A stretch of DNA of 64,000 bases. It comes from Eremophila alpestris peregrina (Eukaryota > Chordata > Aves > Passeriformes > Alaudidae). Both the position numbers and the translations under genes were made by a program. Location: NCBI GenBank assembly GCA_009792885.1, contig WMCF01000080.1, positions 3,183,785-3,247,784 of the forward strand. The letters are read 5' to 3'. The notes beneath the pieces were generated by a model. That model searched no databases and was not told the origin of the DNA. It was given only the letters and a program-made list of their open reading frames with translations. This document shows, one piece after another, positions 1 through 14,200 of the stretch; the first letter of the stretch is position 1, and the number at the start of each line of letters is the position of its first letter.

Positions 1-2195
1 CAATTTTTTTTTTGTTTTATGCAGAGAATAGTGTCTCTTTTTAATACAGAAAGCCTGAAATGTCACTATCTTACTCTTCACACAACTTTGAATATTTCCT
101 TTCAAATAATTTCCTCCAGTAATTTCCAAAGGTTATGCAGTAAAGAATTGCCATTTGGTCTGATGAAGCTGTAAGAAATGTCACAAATTAATGGTTTGAA
201 TGACAGTACGAAAATTCTATTCTTTCCAACCAAAATATAAGCCCTTGAGTACCCATAAGTCATCATCTGACTAGTCAAGCTGCTTTAATGGAAGAACTCC
301 ATGTAGTTTTACTTTTTGAAAGGTTAATAAAGCCCCACATAAAATCCTAATCTGAATTTAAAATGGGTTAGAAATGTTCATACTCTCCCCACACCCTTTC
401 CACTACAGTTACTTGCCTTAGCCAGCTGTTTCTTACAGCACTCCTTTCAAATTACGATTTCTCTCTAATCAGTTCAGATGAATGAATCAGGCTTCATTAC
501 ACATATTTTACCATGGATTGTATAAAAACCACCAAAAAAAAAAGAAAAGGCAAAGACTCTTATGATTTGTTTACATTATCTATGTAAGTTGTGGTGTATT
601 CAGTACTTCTCAATACAGATAATTTTACAGAGTGGGGGGAAAAAGGAAATGGTACCTTACAGGCAATTTGTGCCTTCATTTTATTCATGAACAACATACT
701 TTGATCAAATTTCTTCACTATTCTCTAGTGTATGCCTAGAGAAAGGGTGTTTCAAGCCTTCTTTGACAGTAATTAAACATATTCCAGAACTGATAGGCTT
801 TAAAAAATAATTAAGCTGTTCACCTCTGTCTTTATGAAAGATGTACTGTACAGTATGTTGGGATAAAATCAAAATTAGTAAAATCAGGTTTTATTGAGAG
901 ACAAGGCTTGGTTGTAAGCTGAGCAGCACAAACGTGTTTGACCATAGCTTTAAACTGTGTTCTCTATGGTCTCATGGAAAACTGGGAGTTCACTAGTTTG
1001 CCTGTCTGTATTGGGAATTTGGTCTCACAGGGCTTGAGGTAAAGATACTTTTCAACTTTAGGCACAGTGAATCCTTTGGCAGCCCTACATATGCACATTT
1101 ATCTATAATTTATATGAAATAATGACAAATCACAGAAACTGTACTCATAGTTTGGTACACTGATTGACCAAAGGGTCTTGTCTGGACACAATCACATAGT
1201 GAGGGTAGTCCTCCTCATTGAGAAAGTGAGGTCAGGAAGAAACTGCAAGAGCAATAAGACACACCCACCTATTCAGATCTGTTCAGCTGAATCACTTGAA
1301 TGATTCAAAACATAGCTAGCTGATGCTAGGGAAAAGTACCAGCTTTGATCTCATTACAGTTGTTGGCTGAAGTGTAAAAATGGTCTGTTCTTCAACTTTT
1401 GTGGGGAAAAAAAAAACCACCATATTTTGAAACAGTAATGCAGAATAAATTGCTACAAGTGTTATGATAAAGCAAATTAAGCTCTCTTGAAGTCATACAT
1501 TTGCAGATAGTTTGGAAGCTGATAAGAGTGTCCTGAAAACTTAAAATGTTGTTTCTTATTTGCAATTGAACCATTCTTCCAGTGAGTATTTTGTGAAATA
1601 TTTAAATAGCAAGTAGACATGGATACATTTCAACTTGCTTTAAACATTTAACTATTTTTGTTGCTATTTTCACCACTTAGTGCCTTTTTCCTTCTCTTAT
1701 GTATGTATGTGTGTAGGTATGTATGTATGTTAAATGTGATTTCTTAGTATCTTCCTAAAAGTGGAGTCTAGGTAAAGTATTTTGCAACAATTTGGTCTTT
1801 GAAAATCTGTGTTGTAGTTTTGGTTCTCACTGTTTTGCTTTCTGAACTGTTTCAGTGTGACACATTACCTGCATCAGTATTACTGGTTTGGGTGAGAATT
1901 GCTCTAAGATACCGAAAAAGGGGAAAACCTACTCATTTTTGCTATGCAGTAACTGTATATACAGTCATGAATATACTGTTTTACAAAGAGTAGCTGAAGC
2001 TCCTTGCAATGATGTTTCCAGTTGGCTGGATAATCTCAGATCAACTTTATTTATGTAAAATGAGAAATACTGCTGTTTGCAACTTCAGTTTTGTAATGAG
2101 ACTTCTGAACTGGTTATGTTGGAGGAAATTTCATTTCTGTGTAACATCATAAGCTGTACATTTCTTTAAGATCTTACTCTGTATTTACCTCTCAG
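1..2195 (+). other. PRUNE2 intron (partial), no exon seen
   Basis: AT-rich sequence upstream of the first recognisable PRUNE2 exon. I found no acceptor and donor pair enclosing PRUNE2-like peptide. It contains a short TATG/TGTG microsatellite at 1699-1730. Open frames here are short and look like chance. Confidence 0.6.
1699..1730 (+). repeat. (TATG)n / (TGTG) microsatellite
   Basis: Imperfect tetranucleotide repeat in a PRUNE2 intron. Confidence 0.9.
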
Positions 2196-2275
2196 GTTGG
2201 TACAAGAGGATGTGGGAATGGACATCCCCTTAGCTGAGGGTGTACTAAGCCCCAGTTCTACAGAGATGAGACCTG
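2196..2275 (+). CDS. PRUNE2: PRUNE2 coding exon, pre-BCH linker (first exon in window)
   Basis: An 80-nt exon between acceptor tacctctcag and donor G|gtgagag. It starts on the third base of a codon and ends after the first base of one. It encodes LVQEDVGMDIPLAEGVL followed by SPSSTEMRP. This matches the remembered mammalian segment with EEDVGMDIP and MRPEPPNSLDLN. The terminal G plus the AA that opens the next exon makes the Glu of MRP-E-PPNS, so the phase is confirmed independently. Confidence 0.88.
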
Positions 2276-5200
2276 GTGAGAGAAGCTCTTGCTCATTTTC
2301 TTAATTTTATCTTATTTTATTATGCAGTGAGAATGATATTTCTCTGCTGGTAAAGAATCAGTTCAGTGCTAAAAAGAAAAAAGCATTGAGTTTGCTTTAT
2401 TTAGTAAATTTTCTTCTCCACTTGAGCAATTACAATTACAGTGTGACATTTTCTCTTGGGCATTGTTACCACTTGTTTAGTCCTTGTAAAGTTTTAATAG
2501 TCTTTATTATTTGTTTTATAATTGACTTCCGTCTAAGCGAACTGAGTTAGATAGAAGAACTTGAAATGTGCCATACAAGGCAGAGGCAAGGAGTAAAGGT
2601 TTATCTAGCTCTCATCTTGTTGAATACTACTTCTATATAGGACTTACTAAGAGACTCAAGAGATTTTTTTTATTTGTATTGTATTGAGCAAGATATATAG
2701 TTAAAGCTAAAGATGTAAATATTTGTAAATCAGCACTGAGTGCATAAGAAAATAAATATTTACAATGGCTTTTAGCTCATATGAACTTTCCCAGGATTCA
2801 GCAATGCCATGATTTGTAACTGAAATGATTTGTATTTGCCCTTTAAATTATTAAATATTGTGTGCCAGAACATGTTCAAAACCTGATTTGTGTCTGATGA
2901 TTGCAAAAAGGTGAATCTGGATTTAGCATAATTTAAGAGCTCTGAGCTATATTTGCTGCTCCTGTATATTTTTGTTTCATTTCGTTAAATATTAATGCTA
3001 TTATTTGTGGTTTGTGTTAGATGGTCTTAAATGTCGTGGTGTTACTAGAATCGATCCCAGTGTGTTTAAAGGTAGTTTTTGAGCACCAGGGAGATTATTT
3101 GTATGTGAAGTTGATGAAGTTATTTTTCTCATTTTTGTTACTCCCCCCCCCCGCTTTTATTCAGAACCTCCAAATTCTCTTGATCTTAATGGTTCCCAAC
3201 CCAGAAGGATAAAGCTCACTGCTCCAAACATCAATCTCTCATTGGACCAGAGTGAAGGGTCTATACTGTCTGATGATAATTTGGATACACCCGATGAAAT
3301 TGACATTAATGTAGATGAACTTGACACTCCTGATGAAGCAGACTCTTTTGAATACACTGGACAAGGTAATATTCTAGATTGTAAATACAGAGTTCATTTC
3401 TGTTTCTTTTTTTACTACTCACATGGTCAGTTTCATGTCTTTCAGATTATCAGTATGGTTAAAGCATTTGAGAGTTAATGCTAGGCATCCAAGTATTTTT
3501 ACTGCCTGCTATTTTTTAACCTTTATTCCTCCTGTGTAAATATTATCCTTCTATTTATTCAGAGTGCAGAAAAAATAGTAGAGCTGAATTAATAAAGTTG
3601 GAGCAGCTACCTAGGGAGAATTAAATGTCCTGTCTTTTTCAGTACCATAGGACTTGTCTGAAAACAGTTTTTAAAAGGGGCAGAGCAGCTGACCTTTGCT
3701 GTAGAGAATGCTGTAGCTAACTGCAGCTTCTTGCAGCTCTGGCCAGCTCTAGATTACTGTTATGTTGGTCATATGTAGCAATATCACTTTGTGCAAAACA
3801 TGTTGGCTGCGCCAAAGATCTTGGCAACTGAGGTAGGCACAATGTGCTGAGAGGTCTTTTGTTAGGAAGAAAGGTCTGGTTTTTATTCCCATGACTGGAA
3901 AGCTGAGATACAGAAGGTGTGAGGTTGGCATGATAAAGCCAGCTCAGGTAATGGAGCAACAGATTTCCTCCTTCCACTCATTTAAATGTCCTTTCTCAGC
4001 AGAGCTAGCTGTACAATATAGATGCACCCTGAAGTGTGCAATGAGTACTTCCTTCGTGTATGAGTGATTTTCTTTTATAGAAATATGATGTAGAAGTTTT
4101 ACTCAGTTTACTTAGTTTCATTATGTTCAAAATAGAGTTTCCTGTTCCTTGCTTGTACCTTATAAAACATAAACATGTAAGAACTGTAATTGCTGATGAA
4201 AATACAAACAGATCACTAGCTATTTGAGGGGAAAATAAGTGTGAACATCTTACAGCCAAGAGCAGAAGGAAACTTTAAAAATTGATCAGTTGAAACTGAA
4301 TTTTCCCATGCATTTACTTTCCCTAATGCATGAACATCTCTAATGTTACTTCTCATGAGGAAACTGATTTCCTTATGGATAGATGCAGAGCATGGTGATG
4401 AGTTGCTTGATAGTTAAAATATTTTATAATGAAGGTTAAAACTACACACACACATGGGTTCACATACTTAGACTGTTGTGACCACCTTGTGGGAGAAAAA
4501 GTCTCTTGTCTGCAGTAGAACAGATGTTGCCTGTGAACCCTCAAGTAATTAAATTCAACTGCATTGATTTTGGTAGCAGTTGTATTGATGGCAGCCATTT
4601 CCTGCCAGTGGTTTTTATTCTGCTTTCTAAATGTGGCGATTCATCGTTTCTTAAAATTGGACCAATTTCCCCAAACTCTTAACTGAAGAGCTTAGGGTCC
4701 CTCTGGTTTTGGTGACATTTGGTTTAGTAGTTTTGTTTTAGATAGTTAATAGTAAAAATGTCTTCTACTGAGATGAGCCATGAAAAGAGTAGAAATTATC
4801 CTCCCCCCCAATCAACATTTCAACATTTTATCAAAATAAGACAGCAATAAGTTGATAATAAGATAAATATATGAAATATTAATCTGATAGCTAAGATTTT
4901 AGTCATAAGAACCAGTGCAGAATGGCTTATTTGCATGGTAAATAGCCTTTGTTATCTTTGTACTCCTGTACTCTACTATTAGCTGGTACGAACTCCGATG
5001 TTCCCAGCAATCTCCCACAGTTCAATGGTTCGAATTGCTGCCAAACCCAGAAAAGTAAATACTGAGAAAAACATAGCTGCTGAGACCAGAAAGAACAGTG
5101 ATTTATGTCATGATCAGACTGTTGAAAGTCCCTTTGAACTACAAAAGACAACTGAGAAAAGCAAGACTGTTACCATGGTTCAGGGGTCCACCTCATAGCT

Positions 5201-8200
5201 GAACAAGGTCTCTGTATTATAAGTAATACTGAAACCCATTTTTCCAAAAGAATGGTGAAGAAGAATCATCACAACTGCAATATGCATGAAAGATGAGATG
5301 AGTGCAGAAATACTGAAGTACTTGTCTTGAACCTGACTTGTTCAGAGATTGTTTGATCATCAGTTTCACAGGGTGGAGATTTTTAGTCACTAATACCATA
5401 CATTCCAACATTCCCTTTACACGCTGTGCTAGTTTCTGAAATGAGCTTTTTATGATTATTGCTTAAGATTACATAAAAATTGCATTTCTGAAACCCATAT
5501 ATGAGTATCAGTGAAGGCCTGCTCTCAAATCAGCACTATTTCTAAAGTAAGAATGGTTATTATTTTTTCTGCAGATATTTATTTCCTTTCTGAATTTCAT
5601 ACTCCTGCATCTTCTTCTGCAAAATCAACACTCCGGGCAGTAAAAGAGAGCTACTTCCTCAGGAAGAGGCAGTCTAGTATAATTTGTACCAAAAAATAAT
5701 CCATGTATCCAATTTCAACATTTTAAGTTTTATCAGGTCTTAGTAATTTTTCATTGTCTTAAGTCTCACCGACCAAAAAAAAAAATTATCAAACCCCAAA
5801 TATAATGTCAACATTGGTCAGCCAGGTAGGTAGCCCAGCCTCTATTTATTAGTTTGTTCTGCCAGCTGCACCTCTCTGCCTCAGTCATATTCTTTCTACT
5901 TCACGAGGAATCAGCTGACCAGTCTTCGTGGACTGTGTTGATAATCCCATCTTTCTGTTCTAAATGTATCTCAGCTACATAATAGTATCTTGTGGAGACC
6001 CTATATCCTTAAAGGAATGGGCTGCCATGCAATGGCCTGTCAAAGTTTGCATAACTTGACTGTATGCATGTAATTTTATATTGCTACCAACAGTACCTTT
6101 GCAAAACTGACCAATGCAAAATTGATGCATTAAATTAAGATGCCTAGTTTTGCAGGTAGTGGGGTTATGCATTTCATAAGCTGATTCCCAGTGTCACAGA
6201 ATACATGGTATTTCAAACCTGAGTGCTGTTGTTGAACATCATGAGCATTGTGCCCTGAGAGAGGCATGAATATATTCTTCACTTCCTCAGTATATAATGT
6301 GCTGAGCAGCAACTGTTAAACCAGTTTGAAATACTATACTTGAAAAAAACCCGCTTTTTGTCAGACTGCCCTTTTTTGAAACCTTAGATCTCCTCAAACT
6401 CACTTTGTTTGGAGTTCTTAAGGAAAAAAGGCTTACATGGTCACACTATAGGTGCACATGTTTATATTTCTAGCTTTTCCATCCCTGTTTCCACCATTAA
6501 TAGAATTTTATTTGAGTATGTTTTTAACTCATTGACTGGTTAGACAGTGAGGAAAGAGGTGAAATATTCCCTTCTTTCTTTCAACATTCCATCAGGCAGG
6601 AACTAGGTAGAGAATTGTTTACAGACTCAGAATTCATTGCACATGAGAGAATCTACCTCAGAGAGCGGCACCTTCTGCCAGTATAATTCCCTAAGAATAA
6701 TTTGTATTAGGGACAGAAAATATAAGACAGGCAGCAGTAGAAATCCAGACTGTTAGTCCTAATGTAGTAATAAATATGTGCTCAACCTGTCTTTTTTAGA
6801 GGCTTTTGTTGTGGGCATAGAGAAATTCGGTGTTTGTAACAGATTTGGTGAAATTTCTGGTAGGATTTAATGGAGAATACAGTATTACAAATTAATAGTA
6901 CATGTATGTATATGTGCCTGTAGCTTCTGTGTAGACATATGTGGTATACATACAGTATACTATCATATTCCTGATTTCATAGAAGATAATTTAATTATTA
7001 TGATAAACTAGTGTGTTTTGAGGATGATACACTTTGATTTGTATGAGCAGTTCAAGAAGAAGCATTAATCAGAAAGGCACATCTGTAGATAATCCAACAC
7101 ACAGAAAGGTTTGAGGGCACCTATGAAACGTGTTCTTTTGTTTTTGTCAATTAAAATTGCTTCTTTCAGTTTATTTTTAATTCTCATAGATCTCCTTAGT
7201 ATTGTCAAATAGGGTGTCTGCAGCTTTTCATGTACACGTGTGTATGCTATTATGTATCTCACTGTATCTTTGTTTAGTGTTATTTCACTTACTGACTTGG
7301 AATTCAAATTCCACTCTTACGACTGCAGAGCCAGAATAATGCTTTAGAAAGAACAGGAACTTCAAATATGTGTCATGCATAAAATTCACAGGATCTTTAC
7401 TATGAAGCTAAATTAATACATACACCACAAGGCAAAGGTGCTGCAGCAAGACTAGTACAAGAGAGGGATTTTTTTCCCCTCATGGAAAACACAATATGTT
7501 GTAACAATAACTAAGAGGGAAGTTAAATAATTCCAGCTGTGGACATAATCACTTTTCATGTCAGTTCCTCTGTAAACAGCCATTAAATTTGAAAATGGAA
7601 TGCAGTTAAGTTTATTGTTAAGAGCAATCCCATCAATGTGCAGTGAAAATGTAGATGTTACTAATTACTTCCCAGTTTTTTTGAAACTAAAAGTATTCAG
7701 TAGAGAGACTTTATGGTCACTTGTCAGCCATACAGTTAATTTTTTGCAATCATGGTGTCTGCAGACTGCATGTCCATGTTCTCTCTAGAGGACACAAAGA
7801 GCAGATCAGACTGCCTGGCTGCTCTATGCTTCACAGCAGGAGAAAACTGGTATTTAACCTCAGACAGTCCTAGGGGGAGGTAACTTCTGCGTTTATATGA
7901 GGAGTCAACATGACTGAATCAGGCAAAGATGAGTGTTTTTCACAGTTGCTGATAGTGGATGTAAAGAGATTGAAAACAAACTGGGAAAAAGTTGAGTAGC
8001 TCTGGTAATTCACCTCTAGACAGGATTTCTGTGTTCATATTTATTTGGCAGGGCAGGGTTAGCATAGTTCTCATATTTTCAACATAGATTTTAGAAGGCC
8101 TACCATGCAGTAACTCTAGTGCACAGCAGGTCAGTTTTACCAGCTGGATGCAAAAATCCCTTGGTGGTATTCTTCATAGTGATAATTGCTGTTGTTCTTT

Positions 8201-11200
8201 TCATGTTCATAATGATGAGATGTCTTAAGAAAATGGAAGCTTCTTGTTTACTGACTGTCAGATGATCATATTCTGGTTCTGTTTATATCAATACTGTAAA
8301 AATGCAGTTAATTTCAGTCATCCATCTCAAATGTATGTAACAGCAAAAATATTTAGGGCTTTACCTTTAAGCGGTAATAAATCCAGTTCCACTTTTCAGA
8401 AGAGCAGACTGCTGCTAAGGATGCTTCCCAGGAGGAGTCTGAATCAATTCCAGAGTACACTGCTGAGGAGGAGCGAGAGGACAACAAGTTATGGAGAACA
8501 GTGGTTATTGGAGACCAAGAACAGAGAATTGATATGAAAGTCATTGAACCATACAAAAAGGTCATTTCACATGGAGGTAGGAGAAGCTGTAAGCATTTTT
8601 TAAATTGATGTAAAAAATTCATACTTTATCGATCCTGATTTATTTTTATTTTTGTTACATTATCATACTAACAGGGTGAGAAAGAATTTATTTTTCAGCA
8701 TTGGCTGAAATCAGCCAGGCTTTCAATTCAATGTGGTAATGACTAATAAGAATTTTAAATTCATAGCTATTTTGGAAGCAGCATACTGACATATATGTGT
8801 CAGGAACAGTCTTGTCACTGCAGGGTAAAACTGTCTTGAACAAGGAAAAGCTTTTGACCTACAGCAAAATAGAATTTTAAAAACTTTATGTAGTGTGTTC
8901 TGACAAAACCTTTTGTGTGAGGCAGTATAATGCTCTCTGATTTGCTGAATGATGTATGTGGTTGCACAAATCTAAGCAAGTAGAGTGGCAAAAGAACAAA
9001 GATAGTTTTCCCTGGGGCTTCCATTCATCTGGCTACTTGCCTTGTGCTATTTTTCTGCCATTTATAGTTGTCAGCAGCATTTCACCAGGAACTGGCTTAT
9101 GGGACTTCTTGCATAATTTATTAATAACTATTAAATAACGTATCAAAGAAAACATTTTAAGTAGGAGAGCGGCCCCATGTGCTTGCTATATTTTCTCATT
9201 TGCTCATCTGCTTCCCAGCTTCCTCAGAGAATTTATGGTTTCAGTGTTACTGGTACACTTCTGTATAAATTCATTCAAATGGATAAGTATTACTATACTT
9301 GAAGAAAGAAAATGAAACAAGGCTTTCTAAATGCCTTTTACTTGGTGTCTCAGGTTTGGATTCTACGTTTTTGGGGGGCACCCTTTGCTACCTGTTAAGC
9401 AAGGTATTAGGTTAAGATGAGTTGGTTTATTCCTGCAAAAACTGAGGCAGGCAACATAGCAGGGAGGTAAGATTGATGAGTTTATATGAGGATGCTTTTG
9501 TCACAGTGTTGTTGATCTGCAGCATCAGTTAAAGATACCGAAATATTAAAGTTAATATATTTTCAGTGTTGAGCCTGTATCTGGTAAAATTACGTAAATA
9601 AATTATGGTTAATTTTAACATTAAAAGCAGCCAAATGCTAGCCTACAGACATTCATGGTGGTCAGTGTACAGAAGGTTTAACCAGAATTAATAAAGATGT
9701 TTAGGCCTCCAGCATTTTTCCACTACAACAGTACCATCAAAGATTTATGACTGTGATGACACCTCAGACACAGTTTAGCAAACATACACAGATGGCTTAA
9801 TTTGGGAAACAAACACAAAATATTTTTGGGCTTTGCTAATGTTTATTTATATATTTTTGTATAGTGTAAACTAGTCAATATTTGCGTAAAAACTTGTATA
9901 TTTCCTGCTAGATGTTGAAGTTTATATTTATACTTGCTTTAGTGAGTAATCAGATTTTAATGGGAGACTAGGTAATTCAGCTCAGCTCTTAGTATGAAAT
10001 AATTTGAATTAAAATTTTACGTGTCTGACATTTTGTTAGATCATGCAAATCTAAGATAGAGAGCATTTAGTTTACTTTTGAAAGGGTGTTTGTCAATAGC
10101 ATTAGTCACTGTGAAACAGTGTAAGACACAACAATAAGTTTCAGCCTGCTGCTGTCTAAACTGGAAATTCTTTCTGATATCTGGGCAAATCAAAGTAAGT
10201 TAACAACTGGATTAAATTCTTCATTTATGAAGTGGCAGATTGAAGACAAGGAAACAAAATACTTTTGTTGCGTCTATCGTGGAAAACTTGGGACAGCTCA
10301 AACAGTTTCTATCTTATGGCAGCAAGGCCCATTCCATATGAAGTGCCCTTTGGCAAGACTTCTGTGGAATGTTTAGAGGGCCTGCAGTCTTTTCTTTCAT
10401 GGCAAGAATAATAATAGTTTCTGACTAAAATTAGTCAATAGGAAGTCAAGTCAAGCATTTACTGATGATTCAGAGATCTACTGAACATTCCTCCCTACCA
10501 AATGACAGATAGCAGCAAATGCAGAATCTAGGTAGTAACTACAAAATAGGAAAGGGGAGAGTGGATTTGGCAGTGTAGGTCAGAGATTGTCTTCAACATA
10601 TCCTGATGTAGAAATTTCTTAGAGATCTTTTTCTTTGCTTAGGGTAACTGAGATTTTGGGCAAATGCTTTTACTGGCTTTTAATGATGAATTAAAATACA
10701 CTTGTCCATAGGGTAAACATTCCTTCTCTTCAAGCATGTGTAAGAAAAAGCTTAGATTTATCTTTGGATTTTTCTTCTGTATGTTTTCAGTTAGCATCCG
10801 CACATAACTGTTTTGCTTTCCATGAACTGCAAACTGTGCTGTGTGATTTAGTGGATGCACCTGACATAATGTGCTCTTACTGCCAAATTCCTGTGCCAGC
10901 TGGACAGATTGCTTTGTGACAGCATGATATAAAGTCTTTTAAAGTTTTAATAAATTTATGGAAGGAAGGAAATATCCTCCCTATTTGTAAACCTGAGGGG
11001 GAGAGAAATACTGCTTTTTCCTGCTGTTGCTGTAACCCAGCTGGCAAGCGCGCGCCACACACTCACTCACTCACTCACTCACTCCCACATGGTGAGTCAG
11101 GAGAGTAAGAATGAGTAAAGTCTTAGGTTGAGATAAGGACAGTTTAATACATAAAGCAAAACCTGTGCACACAAGCACAGCAAAACAAGAAATTCATTCA

Positions 11201-14200
11201 CTACTTCCCAAGGCATGTATTCAGCCATCTCCGGGAAACCAGGTTCTCATCACACGAATCAGTGACTTGGGAAGATAAAGGCCATCACTCCAAATGTCCC
11301 CTCCTACTTCCTCCTTCTTCCCCTCCTGAGCACGATGCCATATGGTCTGGAATGTCCCTGTGGTCAGTTGGGGTCAGCTGTCTTGGCAGTGTCCCCTTCC
11401 CCCTCTAAGTTCTTGTGCATCCTCAGCCTGCTCTGTGAGTGGTGGAGGCCAGTATGGAAAGCAGAAAAGACCTTGATGCTTTGTGAACACTGCACAGCAA
11501 TAACAAAACATCTCTATATTTATAATCAACCATCTGATTTCAGTGCAAATCAAAACAGCCCCGTACTCACCACTGTGAAGAAAATTAACTCTGCCAGCTA
11601 AAACCAGCACAATTCCAAATAATCTAGGTGAATAATAATACGTGCTGAAAACAGGACTGGAGTTCCATAAGCACTTTAGTTGGGCTTGGATATTGCTCTC
11701 CAGTATCCAGAAAGCACTGCAAAAATCTTAAAGTCTCCTTTTGGAAAGGTTGTTTAAGTGTTAGTATTATCCTTTAATTTTTGTTCCTGAGGGGAATTGA
11801 AGTTTCCTTCACAAGTATTATCATCTCTCCCTCAGTGTCAGTTTTTTCTAGACTCGAAAGGTTTTTGAGTGTTTTCTGAGTATATCTGTCTTCTGTCTCT
11901 GCATTGCTAGTGCTATCTACCTACAGTCATTCCTACAGCAACTTTGTAAATTCCCTCCTGATTGCATGTATCCTTCAAGCAAAACTTCCGACTGAAATGC
12001 AGGCATATTTTTAATTTATTATTAATGATAAATACAGAAAATCCATAGCAGCTGCAAAGGATTGTGGAACATTAATCCATCATGGAAAAGGAACTTTTTC
12101 TTTTGGATAATAAGCAACTGTGCTGTGCCCTGGGATGGTCGTGGTACAGCTTTGAAGATTAACAGCTATCACTAGGCAGTGATGCAGCCCAGAGAATTGC
12201 CAGTATTGGACAACTGGAGTATCCAAGGTTAAAAAGTCATTTATACAAAACTTTCAGCAAAGGATTAACTGATCCCTATGAGCTTTTAAGGGATAGTGGA
12301 GTGCAGTCATAATTTTAATCTTCTAAAGCCATTGGAGCTGCACAGGCCAACTGAGACTGGACTGCAAGACTTTGTGAAACATAATTCAAATTATGCAGGA
12401 CAACAAATGTAGGATATTTTCTTTAGCTCCTTGTTCCTAAGTGTGAGGTGAGAATTCAGTGCATGATTGCCATAGAGAAGTAGAAGCCTTAGAAGGCTTT
12501 TTTGTTGGTCACTATAAAAAGGTTACTAGTAGTTGTGCTATGTGTGGTTTTTGAGAGTTCAGCTTAGTGGACTATCCAACTTCCTTATAATTTCGCGATA
12601 GTTCATATATTTCCAAACATTTGGTATGAAGCAGTTTGGTATGCTTCAGCAGTAGACATAGTAGCTTTATTACAGGCTTTGAGGGGGTTTCTTTTTGGTT
12701 TTTTTTGGTTTTGTTTTTTTTAATCTATCCTGTTAAAAGCCTTTGACAAAGATGAAAATGTGTTTTTGGTTTTTTCCACAGGGTACTATGGTGATGGTCT
12801 GAATGCTATCATTGTGTTTGCTGCCTGCTTCTTGCCAGACAGCAGTCGAACTGACTACAACTATGTCATGGAAAATCTTTTCCTGTGAGTGATACGTGAG
12901 CAATGTGACACAGTCTTTTGAGTTAGTACTCAAATTATGCAGTGAGAGGTAACCTATCCTTCCTTAAGAGGTAATTTTGGTTGTTAGAAGGGGAGTGACA
13001 AGGAACATAGCAGTTTTAGGTAAACTGCTCAGTGGAGTATTGATTTACTATCCTTTACCTACTCACCTTCCCAAATTAAGGTGTATTTGTCAGGACCAAA
13101 TCTGACTGTTAGTATCTCCCTAAATGTCAAGGAATGGAATATCTTCTCCTTGTTGAGGTTACAGCTTTTGCACTGTTTCACTAGTGATTTCCAGGTCTTG
13201 CTGAGAACAATCAGCAGGGGCTTAGACTGTTCATTGTTTATTATACATTATCGTGATGCATCCCTGAATCTATTTTTAATATATGCTGTCTTGGGTTTTG
13301 GAGTTACAGGGCCTTTTTTGGACACTTTTTAAAAAACAGGAAAAACAGCAATTGCTGACACAAGCAGCTCTAACTGTGCTTCCTGACTCCAGCTGCTTCT
13401 GATTCAGCTAGAAGTGGCAGGGGCCAGTTGGGCAGGACACAGATTTGGCCACATAATCCCAAATCTATCTCAGGAAAATTATTCCTAATAGCAATTGGTT
13501 TGACAGGTTAAAATTTAGAAGGCAGCATTCTCCTGAAGTGTCTGCAGCTACTTCCACTTACAGCTGTTAAAAAAATCAAACATTCCAATGTTTTCTGCAC
13601 GAAAATGCAGTAATTTCTAAAGCCAGCAGGAGACCTGGCCTTTTCCTTTTGCAGTTTACAAGGCACTGAAAGCACAGACCCAGGTCTCCTTAATATTCCA
13701 GTCTGTGAAGATGAACCTGTTGGCAGCCCATACCTTTAACATTGTCTCTATGTGTGAAAATCAAGACTCAGTTTCTGGTCAGAACAACTGATACCATTTG
13801 CCTGGTAGGGCCTCTTAGACCTCAGTGTCATCTACAGTAACTGATAGACACAATGCCCAGTTATTAAGAAGAGAGGAAGGAATTACTGCAGTGGATTTAA
13901 CTTGGATAAGTAAGGAACAAAGCTGACTGTAACCATGACAAACATTCAATAAGTTGTTCTTTGTCTTCACCCAAGACAATTGTTCAGATAGAGGTGGTGA
14001 TAAATTAACTTTGCAAAGAAAGCCTTAAGAGCCTTTTCCACATGGCTTCAGGATATTGCTGAAGTCAATCTTATAAGTCACTTTTTCTGGGAGAGTAATA
14101 TGAATGTGAGTTCACATGTGCTGTGAACTTGCAGCGTATTTTAAGGCTTGTAGACAGTTGGCTTTCTCTAGGAGAACCAGAAAAAGGAATAAGTTTACCT

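Larger units (their letters stand above)
8577..12781 (+). other. PRUNE2 intron containing a solo LTR
   Basis: 4.2 kb intron. The only recognised element is the LTR at 11025-11611; the rest is AT-rich unique-looking sequence. Confidence 0.75.

Noticed and set aside
5020..5040. GGTTCGAATT, resembling a tRNA B box.
   Set aside because: No A box or cloverleaf-forming arms surround it.
4927..5411. Overlapping open frames on both strands, including hydrophobic minus-strand peptides suggesting a decayed membrane-protein copy.
   Set aside because: The reading would need several frame changes and stops, and I could not match it to a family. Frames of 60-75 codons are common by chance.
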